Shown in pieces: positions 1 to 6,937 of a stretch of 12,256 nt of DNA. The notes beneath the pieces were generated by a model. The model was given only the letters and a program-made list of their open reading frames with translations. It was not told where the DNA came from and searched no databases. Both the position numbers and the translations under genes were made by a program. Location of the stretch: contig CAMWRL010000043.1 in the NCBI GenBank assembly GCA_947176685.1, forward strand, positions 1-12,256, written 5' to 3'. Numbering within the stretch: position 1 is the stretch's first letter; each line of letters begins with the position of its first letter. The DNA is from an uncultured Ruminococcus sp. Lineage in GTDB: Bacteria > Bacillota > Clostridia > Oscillospirales > Ruminococcaceae.

Positions 1-378
1 TTACCATTTTGTTATGAGTTTTTCCTTGCTGTCGCTGAAATTCCCCGTTATGATTGTAATAAGGTCTATAACCGTTCCTATGCCGAAACAGCCTCCTGTA
101 AACATCCATAACAAGCCTGTTCCGTAATGTCCGGCATAGAAACGGTGAACACCGCCCAATCCGAAAAATCCCAGACAGCACAATATGATTGCCACTGATT
201 TTTTTCTGTATGACGCTTCATCTATGGGACTCTTGTTTATTGTGATATTCTGAACAATGTTCTGTGTTATGTCCTGAAAAGCTTCGTTGGCAGTTTTAGA
301 AAATGATTGGTCTATTACAGAATCGCAGAATTCACATTTTGCAAAACGTGTTTCAGCTCCGCAGTATGGACATTTCAT
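1..378 (-). CDS. Zinc-ribbon TM2-domain membrane protein
   Basis: A complete 125-residue protein whose TAA stop is the first codon of the window. The N-terminus has two CxxC knuckles (C3/C6 and C15/C18) that form a short zinc ribbon. A polar linker follows to about residue 57. Residues 59-115 are a TM2 domain: two hydrophobic helices joined by a turn with the family signature GGVHRFYAG, and a conserved Asp (D105) in the second helix. The usual start has a good site, AAAGGAG, about 9 bases before ATG. TM2 proteins are small inner-membrane proteins of poorly known role, and the zinc ribbon may bind a partner or the protein's own chain. It is the last visible gene of the purM transcript, 15 bases after the DUF3592 gene. 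The family call is firm; the function is unknown. Confidence 0.9.
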   Translation of the reverse strand: MKCPYCGAETRFAKCEFCDSVIDQSFSKTANEAFQDITQNIVQNITINKSPIDEASYRKKSVAIILCCLGFFGLGGVHRFYAGHYGTGLLWMFTGGCFGIGTVIDLITIITGNFSDSKEKLITKW

Positions 379-393
379 TATTAAATCACTCCT

Positions 394-858
394 TTACCTG
401 ATTATTGAAAGCAGCAGAAGTATAACAGAAATTATTCCGCCCATTATTATGAAACGGTAATATGTTTCTGTCAGTTCATTTTCACATCCTGCAAAGTAGA
501 ATGACATCGGGTTTTCTGGGTCATAACAAATCATTACTTCCATACCTGTTTCAAACTGCTTTTTTCTGGAAACTACCGTATATATGGAATTGATTTCCCG
601 TCCGTCTTCCGTTGTGTATCTTACTGCCGGACAGTAGCTTTTGCCTGTTTTTTCCTTGTGGTATTCGGTTATTATGCCGTATACTGCTATGCTGTTTTCC
701 ATATTTCTGCGTATTCTAAATATATGTCCGAAAAATATAACATCCATCATTGCATATATAATCAGAAGTCCGTATATAAGGTGTCCCATACGGAAAAATA
801 CCGCAAGCACTATCATCGAAACTACCGACCACACTATATCAATTGTACTTACTTTCAT
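394..858 (-). CDS. DUF3592-like membrane protein
   Basis: A 154-residue protein with two N-terminal membrane helices (about 5-21 and 27-45), a soluble middle of about 85 residues and a C-terminal helix (about 135-152). The middle domain runs from a short turn (YGIITEY, 60-66) through a Y-x-C-P-A-V-x-Y strand and an E-D-G-R-E turn to C-Y-D-P-E-N-P (111-117). This is the usual layout of DUF3592, where a small beta domain sits between helices and ends with a Y-[DN]-P-x-[ND]-P element. The start follows CCGGAG at normal spacing. The gene lies 3 bases after the expansin stop, so the two are probably coupled. No biochemical role is known for the family. The membrane topology is clear, and the DUF3592 assignment comes from recalled motif layout. 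Confidence 0.82.
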   Translation of the reverse strand: MKVSTIDIVWSVVSMIVLAVFFRMGHLIYGLLIIYAMMDVIFFGHIFRIRRNMENSIAVYGIITEYHKEKTGKSYCPAVRYTTEDGREINSIYTVVSRKKQFETGMEVMICYDPENPMSFYFAGCENELTETYYRFIIMGGIISVILLLLSIIR

Positions 859-861
859 AGC

Positions 862-1707
862 TTACTCCGGAAACTGTACGTGACCTTGAATTATTTCGGT
901 GTCATCGTACGAGAGGGGGATATTTTCATCAATAATAACCTGACCGTAAATGTCTGTAATCCTGAATGTAAAAGAACCTTTGTCCATTTTATCCGACTCA
1001 AAGTAATTATATGGACGGCGTTTCAGTTCGACAAATTCGCCGTTTTCGTCCAGATATTCAAGCCTCGTAATTGGATAGCGGTGATTTCTTACCTGAATGC
1101 CGCACCAGTATTCAGAAGTACCCTCCTTATATTTATATGAGACAGGAGCGTTTTCTGCACTGTCAAGCGGAATTATTTTCCAGCTTACCGGAACACGCCC
1201 CTTTTCAACAGGTGCGATAAGCGGAAAAGCGTCCGTATATAAGTCAAGGTCGCCTTTTTTGCCCTCGGGGAGCAGGTCTGTCACAAGCATATTTATTGTG
1301 CCAAGTTCGCCGGTTACTTCTATGTACGCTCCGGCAAGTTGTGCGTCATTGTAGTCCGCAAGGTTCATTGCAACTATCCAGTATTCCCTTGATACGGGGT
1401 CAAGCATTGCACAGCCGCCCTCATAGCCGCCGCCATAGAAAGTCCCGTCACCGGTATGTATAGTGCCTTTAGGTTCAAGTATGCAGGATTCATCAATTAC
1501 GTACTCTGTGTCGGGTTTCGTTTCACGCCCCAGAATGAAGTCATTCATATCTTTGAGTTCGTCAGCCGTTAAGCTGTTCTGTCGTGCAAGCACCAAATCA
1601 AAACAGTCTACACGGTTATCGGAATTTAAGTCCGGAGCGTTTGCCGCCGCTGCCGGAAGTGCGGACACTCCCAGCATTACAGCAAGCGATATTATAAATT
1701 TTTTCAT
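862..1707 (-). CDS. Secreted dockerin-expansin (YoaJ/EXLX1-like)
   Basis: A 281-residue secreted plant cell wall-loosening protein. Residues 1-22 are a signal peptide (MKKF, hydrophobic core, AAAANA). Residues 26-37 (DLNSDNRVDCFD) are a dockerin calcium loop with Asp/Asn at positions 1, 3, 5, 9 and 12. Residues 47-61 form one further helix (ending in FILGR), and a second calcium loop is absent. From about residue 80 the protein follows Bacillus subtilis expansin YoaJ: D1 has GTFYGGGYEGG, VTDLLPEG and DLDL; D2 has YKYKEGTSEYW, IQVRNHRYP and RPYNYF; the end is GHVQFPE. D144 and D155 match YoaJ D71 and D82. Y200, W201 and Y233 match the W125/W126/Y157 cellulose-binding platform. L146 replaces the D1 Tyr73. 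Expansins loosen cellulose without hydrolysis, and the dockerin suggests docking to a cohesin scaffold. The start overlaps the purM stop (TGATG) and has no strong ribosome site of its own. Confidence 0.93.
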   Translation of the reverse strand: MKKFIISLAVMLGVSALPAAAANAPDLNSDNRVDCFDLVLARQNSLTADELKDMNDFILGRETKPDTEYVIDESCILEPKGTIHTGDGTFYGGGYEGGCAMLDPVSREYWIVAMNLADYNDAQLAGAYIEVTGELGTINMLVTDLLPEGKKGDLDLYTDAFPLIAPVEKGRVPVSWKIIPLDSAENAPVSYKYKEGTSEYWCGIQVRNHRYPITRLEYLDENGEFVELKRRPYNYFESDKMDKGSFTFRITDIYGQVIIDENIPLSYDDTEIIQGHVQFPE

Positions 1708-2744
1708 CAGCAGATTATAACGCCCTCGTCAGATTCAACGAGTTCGCCGAGTATATAAGCGTCTTCACCGGAAGCTTTCAATACTTCAACAGCCTTGTCA
1801 GCGTCATTTTTGTCAACTGAAACCATCATACCAACGCCCATATTGAACGTATTGAACATATCTCTTTCCGGAATATCGCCGGTACGTTTGATAAGGTCGA
1901 AAATCGGAAGTACCTGAACGGCATTTCTTTCGATTTTTGCGGAAATTCCTGCCGGAAGTACACGGGGAATATTTTCATAGAATCCGCCGCCCGTGATATG
2001 TGAAACAGCCTTTACGTTTACGGAGTCAATGAGATTCATAACAGCTTTCACGTAGATTCTTGTGGGAGTGAGCAGGCATTCGCCCAATGTCGTTCCCAAA
2101 TCGTTGAAGTGTACGGCAAGATTCTGTTCATTTACTTCAAAGACCTTTCTTACAAGAGAGAAGCCGTTGGAATGTACGCCGCTTGACTTTATGGCAATGA
2201 GAACATCTCCGGCTTTCTGGGTATCGAGTTTTAAAATCTTGTCCTTGTCAACAACGCCGACTGAAAATCCTGCCAAATCGTATTCGTCAAGGGGCATAAG
2301 TCCGGGGTGTTCAGCAGTTTCGCCGCCGATTAAAGCGCAACCAGCCTGTACGCAGCCCTCTGCAACGCCCGAAACTATCTGAGCGATTTTTTCGGGATAG
2401 TTCTTTCCGCAGGCGATGTAGTCAAGGAAAAACTGAGGTTTTGCGCCGCAGCAGATTATGTCGTTTACGCACATTGCCACGCAGTCAATGCCGACTGTAT
2501 CGTGCTTGTCCATTATGAATGCGATTTTTATTTTAGTGCCTACGCCGTCCGTACCCGAAACAAGCACGGGTTTTGAAATGCCTGTCATATCGATTTCAAA
2601 CAGACCGCCGAATCCGCCTATTCCGGAAATAGCGCCTGCTGTCATTGTACGGGCAATGTGTGTTTTCATAAGTTCAACGGCTTTGTAGCCTGCGGTAACG
2701 TCTACGCCGGCTTTTTCGTAGCTTTTTGAAAAACTGTTGTTCAT
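1707..2744 (-). CDS. purM: Phosphoribosylformylglycinamidine cyclo-ligase (AIR synthetase)
   Basis: PurM, 345 residues, the normal family length. It is cytosolic and closes FGAM with ATP to give 5-aminoimidazole ribonucleotide, the fifth step of IMP synthesis. The family glycine loop GTDGVGTK is at residues 64-71, followed by DCVAMCVNDI and GAKPQFFLDY (about 87-109), a GGETAEHPG segment, and VSHITGGGFYENIPR in the C-terminal half. A strong site, TAAGGAGG (2753-2760), lies 8 bases before ATG. It is the first gene of its own transcript, with a perfect sigma-A promoter about 55 bases upstream and the terminator of the purF-like gene just beyond that. Downstream, its TGA overlaps the ATG of the expansin gene by one base. 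Nothing looks broken. Confidence 0.97.
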   Translation of the reverse strand: MNNSFSKSYEKAGVDVTAGYKAVELMKTHIARTMTAGAISGIGGFGGLFEIDMTGISKPVLVSGTDGVGTKIKIAFIMDKHDTVGIDCVAMCVNDIICCGAKPQFFLDYIACGKNYPEKIAQIVSGVAEGCVQAGCALIGGETAEHPGLMPLDEYDLAGFSVGVVDKDKILKLDTQKAGDVLIAIKSSGVHSNGFSLVRKVFEVNEQNLAVHFNDLGTTLGECLLTPTRIYVKAVMNLIDSVNVKAVSHITGGGFYENIPRVLPAGISAKIERNAVQVLPIFDLIKRTGDIPERDMFNTFNMGVGMMVSVDKNDADKAVEVLKASGEDAYILGELVESDEGVIIC

Positions 2745-2767
2745 TGGGAAGTCCTCCTTATATTCGT

Positions 2768-2787
2768 GAACGGTTTTTTATCCGTTC
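2768..2787 (-). other. Stem-loop in purM leader
   Basis: A 6-bp inverted repeat GAACGG/CCGTTC around an 8-base A/T loop, lying between the purM promoter and the ribosome site, inside the predicted 5' UTR. It could be an RNA hairpin, or a DNA operator placed just after the start of transcription. The half-sites resemble the GAAC core of Firmicutes PurR boxes, but the spacing differs from the known B. subtilis arrangement, so no regulator is claimed. Confidence 0.45.
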
Positions 2788-2798
2788 TTTCTGATTTA

Positions 2799-2827
2799 AT
2801 TATATCAGTATTTTCAGGTATTGTCAA
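2799..2827 (-). promoter_or_regulatory. Consensus sigma-A promoter for purM transcript
   Basis: On the minus strand, TTGACA (2822-2827), a 17-base spacer and TATAAT (2799-2804). All twelve core positions match the housekeeping consensus. Transcription should start near 2792, giving a leader of about 48 bases before purM. The -35 lies just past the T-tract of the upstream terminator, so purM and the genes after it can be expressed apart from purE-purC-purF. Confidence 0.88.
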
Positions 2828-2829
2828 TC

Positions 2830-2880
2830 AAAAAATGATAATTCAAAACCTGTTTCCATAATGAAAACAGGTTCTGAATT
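2830..2880 (-). terminator. Intrinsic terminator after the purF-like gene
   Basis: A 16-bp inverted repeat with one mismatch (arms 2840-2855 and 2865-2880, 9-base loop). Read on the minus strand it is followed after four bases by TTTTTT (2830-2835). The hairpin starts 8 bases after the TAA of the purF-like gene. It separates the purE-purC-purF transcript from the purM transcript. Confidence 0.82.
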
Positions 2881-2888
2881 TTAATATT

Positions 2889-4313
2889 TTATTCGTTTCC
2901 GCTCCAGCAGTAAGTGCAGAGGTTGCATTCGGGCAGACCTACAGCCTTTACCTTGCCGGAAAGAGACTGAAATTCCAGTGATGTAAGTTTCAGACGGCGG
3001 CAAATTTCGTCACGCATACGCTTGCCACGTTCAGTGTTGGTGTCGCTGTATTCTGCGAGATATTTAACGCCCTCCGCACCCTCGAACTCGTCAATAATCT
3101 GTCTTGCAATGAGTTCAAGTTCGGAGTGACTGCGTGAGAAGTTAAGATACTTGCAGCCATACATTATGGGCGGACAAGCTGAACGCATATGTACTTCCTT
3201 TGCGCCGTTTTCGTACAGAAATTCAACGGTTTCCCTCATCTGAGTACCACGTACTATGCTGTCATCAACAAACAGAAGTCTTTTACCCTCGATAAGTTCG
3301 TGTACGGGTATAAGCTTCATTTTTGCAACCTGATTACGCATAGTTTGGTTGGTCGGCATAAAGCTCCGTGGCCATGTAGGGGTGTATTTTATAAAGGGTC
3401 TTGCAAACGGTATACCGCTTCTGTTGGCGTAACCTATGGCGTGAGGCGTACCCGAATCCGGAATACCGCATACATAGTCAACGTCCGGAAGTTTTCCGGC
3501 TTTTATGTCATTTTCTGCCATGATTTCACCGTTGCGGGTTCTCATGACTTCAACGTTCACGCCCTCGTATACGGCTGTCGGATAACCGTAATATGTCCAC
3601 ATAAATGTGCATATCTTCATTTTTGAGGGGGCGCCCTCGCTTAATACTTCGCAGCCGTCAGAAGTTATTTTAACAATCTCTCCGGCGGTCAGTTCCTTGT
3701 AAGTCGTGTAGCCGAGTTTCTGGAATGCGAAAGACTCCGTTGACAGACAGAAACCGTCACCACGTTTGCCAATGATAATCGGAAGTCTGCCATATTGGTC
3801 TCTTGCCGCAATAATGCAGTTCTTTGTAAGAATTATAAGGGACATTGTACCTTCGATTTTCTGTTGTGCGTGGCGTATGCCCTCTACAAAAGAATCTTTC
3901 TGAGCAATCAGCGCACCTATCAGGTCTCCGGAATTTATACTTCCGCTGCTCATTGTCTCAAAGTTTGCACAGCCGTTTTCAAGAAGTTCTTCAACAAGTG
4001 CTTCGGCATTTCTGATGATTCCGACTGAACATACGGCATAAAGTCCGAGTTTGGAGCGTACAAGAATAGGCTGTGGGTCGGTATCGCTTATACTGCCTAT
4101 GCAGAGCTTGCCACGCATTTTTACAACGTCGTCTTCAAATTTAGTCCTGAACGGCGAATTTTCAATACTATGGATATTTCTCTGAAAGCCTGTTTCTTCG
4201 GAATATGCGGTCATACCGCCACGCCTTGTGCCTAAATGTGAGTGGTAGTCTGTTCCGAAAAATACATCTGTAACGCAGTCGTTTTTGGAAGCTGCACCAA
4301 AAAATCCACCCAT
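2889..4313 (-). CDS. PurF-like phosphoribosyltransferase, glutaminase site lost
   Basis: A 474-residue homologue of glutamine PRPP amidotransferase (PurF), which makes 5-phosphoribosylamine. It has the Ntn-glutaminase plus phosphoribosyltransferase layout. The start is MGGFFG where PurF has MCG, so the nucleophile Cys1 is Gly. By my alignment, the Arg of the HVRYPT motif is Ser76 (GSISDTD) and the Asn of AHNG is Val97 (CSVG). The transferase half looks intact: GIPDSGTP (283-290) and the PRPP loop FVDDSIVRGTQ (348-358). C235, C387 and C463/C466/C469 match the four iron-sulfur ligand positions of B. subtilis PurF, with one extra Cys. The ribosome site (GGGAGA) lies in the end of purC, 4 bases away. 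I recall similar MGGFFG proteins in Clostridia and Bacteroidetes. It may use ammonia or be a regulatory paralogue. Labelling it plain purF would overstate what is seen. Confidence 0.85.
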   Translation of the reverse strand: MGGFFGAASKNDCVTDVFFGTDYHSHLGTRRGGMTAYSEETGFQRNIHSIENSPFRTKFEDDVVKMRGKLCIGSISDTDPQPILVRSKLGLYAVCSVGIIRNAEALVEELLENGCANFETMSSGSINSGDLIGALIAQKDSFVEGIRHAQQKIEGTMSLIILTKNCIIAARDQYGRLPIIIGKRGDGFCLSTESFAFQKLGYTTYKELTAGEIVKITSDGCEVLSEGAPSKMKICTFMWTYYGYPTAVYEGVNVEVMRTRNGEIMAENDIKAGKLPDVDYVCGIPDSGTPHAIGYANRSGIPFARPFIKYTPTWPRSFMPTNQTMRNQVAKMKLIPVHELIEGKRLLFVDDSIVRGTQMRETVEFLYENGAKEVHMRSACPPIMYGCKYLNFSRSHSELELIARQIIDEFEGAEGVKYLAEYSDTNTERGKRMRDEICRRLKLTSLEFQSLSGKVKAVGLPECNLCTYCWSGNE

Positions 4314-4317
4314 AGAA

Positions 4318-5037
4318 TTATTCTCCCATAAGTCTCTTCATGATTTCCTGATAAGCTTCTTCAACGCCGCCCATGTCTCTGCGGAAACGGTCTTTATCAA
4401 GTTTTTCGTGGGTTGTGCTGTCCCAGAAACGGCATGTATCAGGTGAGATTTCGTCAGCAAGGATTATTGTGCCGTCAGAGGTCTTGCCGAACTCGATTTT
4501 AAAATCGATAAGGTCAATATTAAGACCCTTGAAGAAGTTGAGCATGAATTCGTTTACTTTGAAAGCATATTTTGCAATTGTATCGATTTCTTCCTTTGTT
4601 GCAAGACCGAGCGCAAGTGCGTAATAGTCGTTTATGAACGGGTCGCCGAGGTCATCGTTCTTGTAGCTGAACTCAAGGATTGGTGTGAGAAGCTGTCTGC
4701 CTTCTTCAACGCCCATTCTCTTTGAGAATGAACCGGCGGCAACGTTTCTTACGATAACCTCAAGAGGAACGATTGAAACCTTTTTAACAATAGTTTCACG
4801 GTCGCTGATTTCCTCAACAAGGTGTGTCGGAACGCCTTCCTTTTCGAGCATTTTGAACATAAAGTTCGTCATTCTGTTGTTTACAACGCCCTTGCCGGAG
4901 ATTGTGCCTTTCTTTTCGCCGTTGAAAGCTGTGGCGTCGTCCTTGTAGTCAACGATTACGAGGTCAGGGTAGTTAGTGGCATAGACTTTCTTAGCCTTGC
5001 CCTCATAGAGCTGTTCCTGTTTGACAATGTTTTCCAT
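4318..5037 (-). CDS. purC: SAICAR synthetase
   Basis: PurC, 239 residues, the usual bacterial length. It joins CAIR and aspartate with ATP to make SAICAR, in the cytosol, two steps after PurM. The N-terminal strand LYEGKAKKVY (10-19) is the ATP-site entry. Signature one is PLEVIVRNVAAGSFSKR (91-107) and signature two is LADEISPDTCRFWD (193-206), which hold the substrate-binding Arg and Asp residues. ATG follows AGGAGG at good spacing. The gene is 62 bases downstream of the DUF6440 gene, with a short stem-loop between them, and 4 bases upstream of the PurF-like gene. No defect is visible. Confidence 0.97.
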   Translation of the reverse strand: MENIVKQEQLYEGKAKKVYATNYPDLVIVDYKDDATAFNGEKKGTISGKGVVNNRMTNFMFKMLEKEGVPTHLVEEISDRETIVKKVSIVPLEVIVRNVAAGSFSKRMGVEEGRQLLTPILEFSYKNDDLGDPFINDYYALALGLATKEEIDTIAKYAFKVNEFMLNFFKGLNIDLIDFKIEFGKTSDGTIILADEISPDTCRFWDSTTHEKLDKDRFRRDMGGVEEAYQEIMKRLMGE

Positions 5038-5069
5038 TTTTAAATTCCTCCTGTGAGATATATATACAA

Positions 5070-5087
5070 GTTCACATCTTTGTGAAC
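5070..5087 (-). other. Short stem-loop between DUF6440 and purC
   Basis: A perfect 7-bp inverted repeat GTTCACA/TGTGAAC with a TCTT loop on the plus strand. Neither strand has a T-tract after it, so it is not a classic terminator. Within the operon mRNA it could act as an RNA-processing or stability hairpin ahead of the purC ribosome site. Confidence 0.45.
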
Positions 5088-5099
5088 AAGTAAAGCATT

Positions 5100-5336
5100 T
5101 TAATGTAAGTCGATTACGACATTTCCCTTGTCGTCGAGTAACGGAGTAAGTCCGGCTGTTGATGTACCAATGGTGTTCAGATAGTTCACGCCTGTAACGG
5201 TATCAACAATAATCTGTATTTCGGTCGTTGAGTAGTTGGCATAGCGTGAACCTCCTCTTGCGGTCTTGGCATTTCCGCAAAGACCGACATTCTGTTCATA
5301 CTTGACAATAAAGCGTTTTTCTTTTTTGTCAAACAT
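5100..5336 (-). CDS. DUF6440 family small protein
   Basis: A 78-residue protein beginning MFDKKEKRF and ending with VDTVTGVNYL (44-53), GLTPLLDDKGNVVI (63-76). The pattern RF, then VDxxTGVxYL, then GLTPLLDxxG is the one I recall for DUF6440, a family of uncharacterised small proteins. There is no signal peptide or membrane helix, so it is probably cytosolic. Its ATG lies inside the end of purE, giving an 8-base overlap (ATGTTTGA), and a strong AGGAGG site sits within the last purE codons, so its translation is tied to purE. Its place between purE and purC suggests co-expression with purine synthesis, but no function can be read from the sequence. Confidence 0.85.
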   Translation of the reverse strand: MFDKKEKRFIVKYEQNVGLCGNAKTARGGSRYANYSTTEIQIIVDTVTGVNYLNTIGTSTAGLTPLLDDKGNVVIDLH

Positions 5337-5829
5337 TTTTTAATTCCTCCTGTAATTCAATATCTTTCTGACGTACTCCATCAGCCATCTTGATTTTTTC
5401 GTCCGCTAACTTCTGAGCAAGTTCTTCGTCAGAGATTGCGAGCATCTGTATTGCAAGAATAGCCGCATTCTTTGCGCCGTTAATGCCGACTGTAGCAACA
5501 GGCACTCCGGGAGGCATCATAACTGTTGCAAGAAGTGCGTCCATACCCTCTAAAACCGAGGACTTCATGGGAATGCCTATAACGGGAAGTGTTGTATGAC
5601 CGGCGATTACTCCGGCAAGATGTGCAGCCATTCCTGCGGCACATATGATTGCACCGAAACCGTTTTCTTTAGCCTTGTTCGCAAAGTCAGCGGCTTCGGC
5701 AGGTGTGCGGTGTGCGGACATTACACGGCATTCAAACTCAACGCCGTATTTTTTGAGTTCTGCAACGGCAGACTTTACAACTGGAAAATCGCTGTTGCTG
5801 CCCATTATAACTGCAACTTTCTTTGACAT
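5329..5829 (-). CDS. purE: N5-carboxyaminoimidazole ribonucleotide mutase (class I PurE)
   Basis: PurE, 166 residues, typical of class I. It moves the carboxyl group of N5-CAIR to carbon 4 to give CAIR, the substrate of PurC. The phosphate-binding loop is MGSNSDFP (9-16). SAHRTP (38-43) holds the catalytic His40. GMAAHLAG (66-73) and MPPGVPVATV (105-114) complete the active site. The MAAHL and PPGVPVATV forms fit the bacterial N5-CAIR mutase rather than the animal carboxylase. AAGGAG lies before ATG at normal spacing. It is 25 bases after the WG-repeat gene and overlaps the DUF6440 gene by 8 bases. The N5-CAIR synthetase PurK is not in the window. Confidence 0.97.
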   Translation of the reverse strand: MSKKVAVIMGSNSDFPVVKSAVAELKKYGVEFECRVMSAHRTPAEAADFANKAKENGFGAIICAAGMAAHLAGVIAGHTTLPVIGIPMKSSVLEGMDALLATVMMPPGVPVATVGINGAKNAAILAIQMLAISDEELAQKLADEKIKMADGVRQKDIELQEELKNV

Positions 5830-5854
5830 AATTAAAAACTCCTTTTTGATAAAA

Positions 5855-6928
5855 TTATAGTGTTGTGTCTTCCTGATTTACGGAAGAGCTTTCTGTTTCT
5901 TCCGATTGAGGGTATTCCGGACTGTCGGAGGTGAATTTTCCCGAAACTGCTGTAAGGTCGTTTTCGGAGTATCCGCTGAACTCTATAACTGCCGTATATT
6001 CGTCACGGAGAGTATTTTTTCCGCTTGTCTCATCGGAATATTCTATTTCCGTGTCGGCTGTTACCGAAATGGCATAATGCGGCACATCGTCGTCCGAGCG
6101 CACCGAATATATGAATATTTCGGAAATATTGAGCAGTTTTTTGGAAAGCACTCTATGGTCTTCCGGAAACATCTGCGTAAATCCGGAACGGCTGCTGTTA
6201 GTTATATCTTCAAGAACGTTGTCGTTTCCGGTATATGCGTACTCAATATATTTTCCGGTGATTACTGACATTTTTTCAAGCATTGAAGCGTTTAGTTTTG
6301 ACAGCAGTATCCGGCTCTGTACGCTTAAAACATAACTCCGGTCAAGTGTTTTTCCGATAACTTCAGCGGATTTGAAACGTAAACCGTCTTTGTTTACAGC
6401 GTAATCATATGAGGCATTGTCTGTTTTTAAAGTTATTACGCCGTCTGAAATGCTACAGCTTTTCCAAGACCGCCTGAAACATGGTACAAATCGACTGTCG
6501 TATATAACGCACGAATTGTCACCCGCAACCGCTGTATAAAATTCAAATCCGTTATATTCATAACGTTCTATGCTGTTGTATATAAACGGTACTGTTATAT
6601 TGCCCTCATAGTCTATGCAGCCAGTCATAAGCCTGTCTGCTATACGAAGTCGGGCTATACATAGATTACTGTCGGTAAATTTGAGTTCGTGCCATTCGGG
6701 AGCGACTATAATTCTGTCATTATGGTCTATTATTCCGGAAAGTCCGCTGTTATCCTTGAAAATCCTGTTTCCCGAATCATCAGTATCAATACTGTTGATT
6801 ATATCTGTCTGGAAAGTATTGTTTCCGGTGCTTGGAGTCGTATCGGAGTAGAATTTTCTGATAGCAACAGCAAGCAGTATTATCACTATGAAAAGTGCGG
6901 AAACTATAAATCTTGTCTGTTTGTTCAG
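5855..6928 (-). CDS. Membrane-anchored WG-repeat-like protein, probable CTG start
   Basis: The most reasonable start is CTG at 6926-6928, giving 357 residues. The first standard start is GTG at 6884-6886 (343 residues), but it has no ribosome site and cuts the membrane helix in half. From CTG the protein begins (M)NKQTRF, then a full helix (about 7-23) and RKFYSD: one N-terminal anchor with the rest outside. About residues 55-145 resemble WG repeats, with SGIIDHNDRIIVAP and GCIDYEGNITVPFIY, the usual G-x-I-D-x-x-G pattern. The C-terminal half (about 180-330) is an unrecognised alpha/beta region, and the tail is rich in Ser, Glu and Thr. The gene sits between the glycosyltransferase and purE, 18 bases after the former. 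The role is unknown; a surface or envelope function is inferred from topology. Confidence 0.78.
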   Translation of the reverse strand: MNKQTRFIVSALFIVIILLAVAIRKFYSDTTPSTGNNTFQTDIINSIDTDDSGNRIFKDNSGLSGIIDHNDRIIVAPEWHELKFTDSNLCIARLRIADRLMTGCIDYEGNITVPFIYNSIERYEYNGFEFYTAVAGDNSCVIYDSRFVPCFRRSWKSCSISDGVITLKTDNASYDYAVNKDGLRFKSAEVIGKTLDRSYVLSVQSRILLSKLNASMLEKMSVITGKYIEYAYTGNDNVLEDITNSSRSGFTQMFPEDHRVLSKKLLNISEIFIYSVRSDDDVPHYAISVTADTEIEYSDETSGKNTLRDEYTAVIEFSGYSENDLTAVSGKFTSDSPEYPQSEETESSSVNQEDTTL

Positions 6929-6937
6929 AAATCCGCA

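Noticed and set aside
658..1140. A plus-strand open frame of 160 residues opposite the DUF3592 and expansin genes
   Set aside because: It crosses the junction of two well-supported minus-strand genes, shows no domain and has no convincing ribosome site.
2745..2840. A purine or ZTP riboswitch in the purM leader
   Set aside because: The leader is only about 48 bases long, with one simple hairpin, and shows none of the conserved cores of those riboswitches.
5070..5087. Terminator between the DUF6440 gene and purC
   Set aside because: The stem is only 7 bp and no T-tract follows on the minus strand, so it is kept only as a stem-loop.
5854..5859. TATAAT on the minus strand just before purE, considered as a purE promoter
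   Set aside because: No acceptable -35 lies 16-18 bases upstream. The start of transcription would fall almost on the ribosome site, and the motif overlaps the stop codon of the WG-repeat-like gene.
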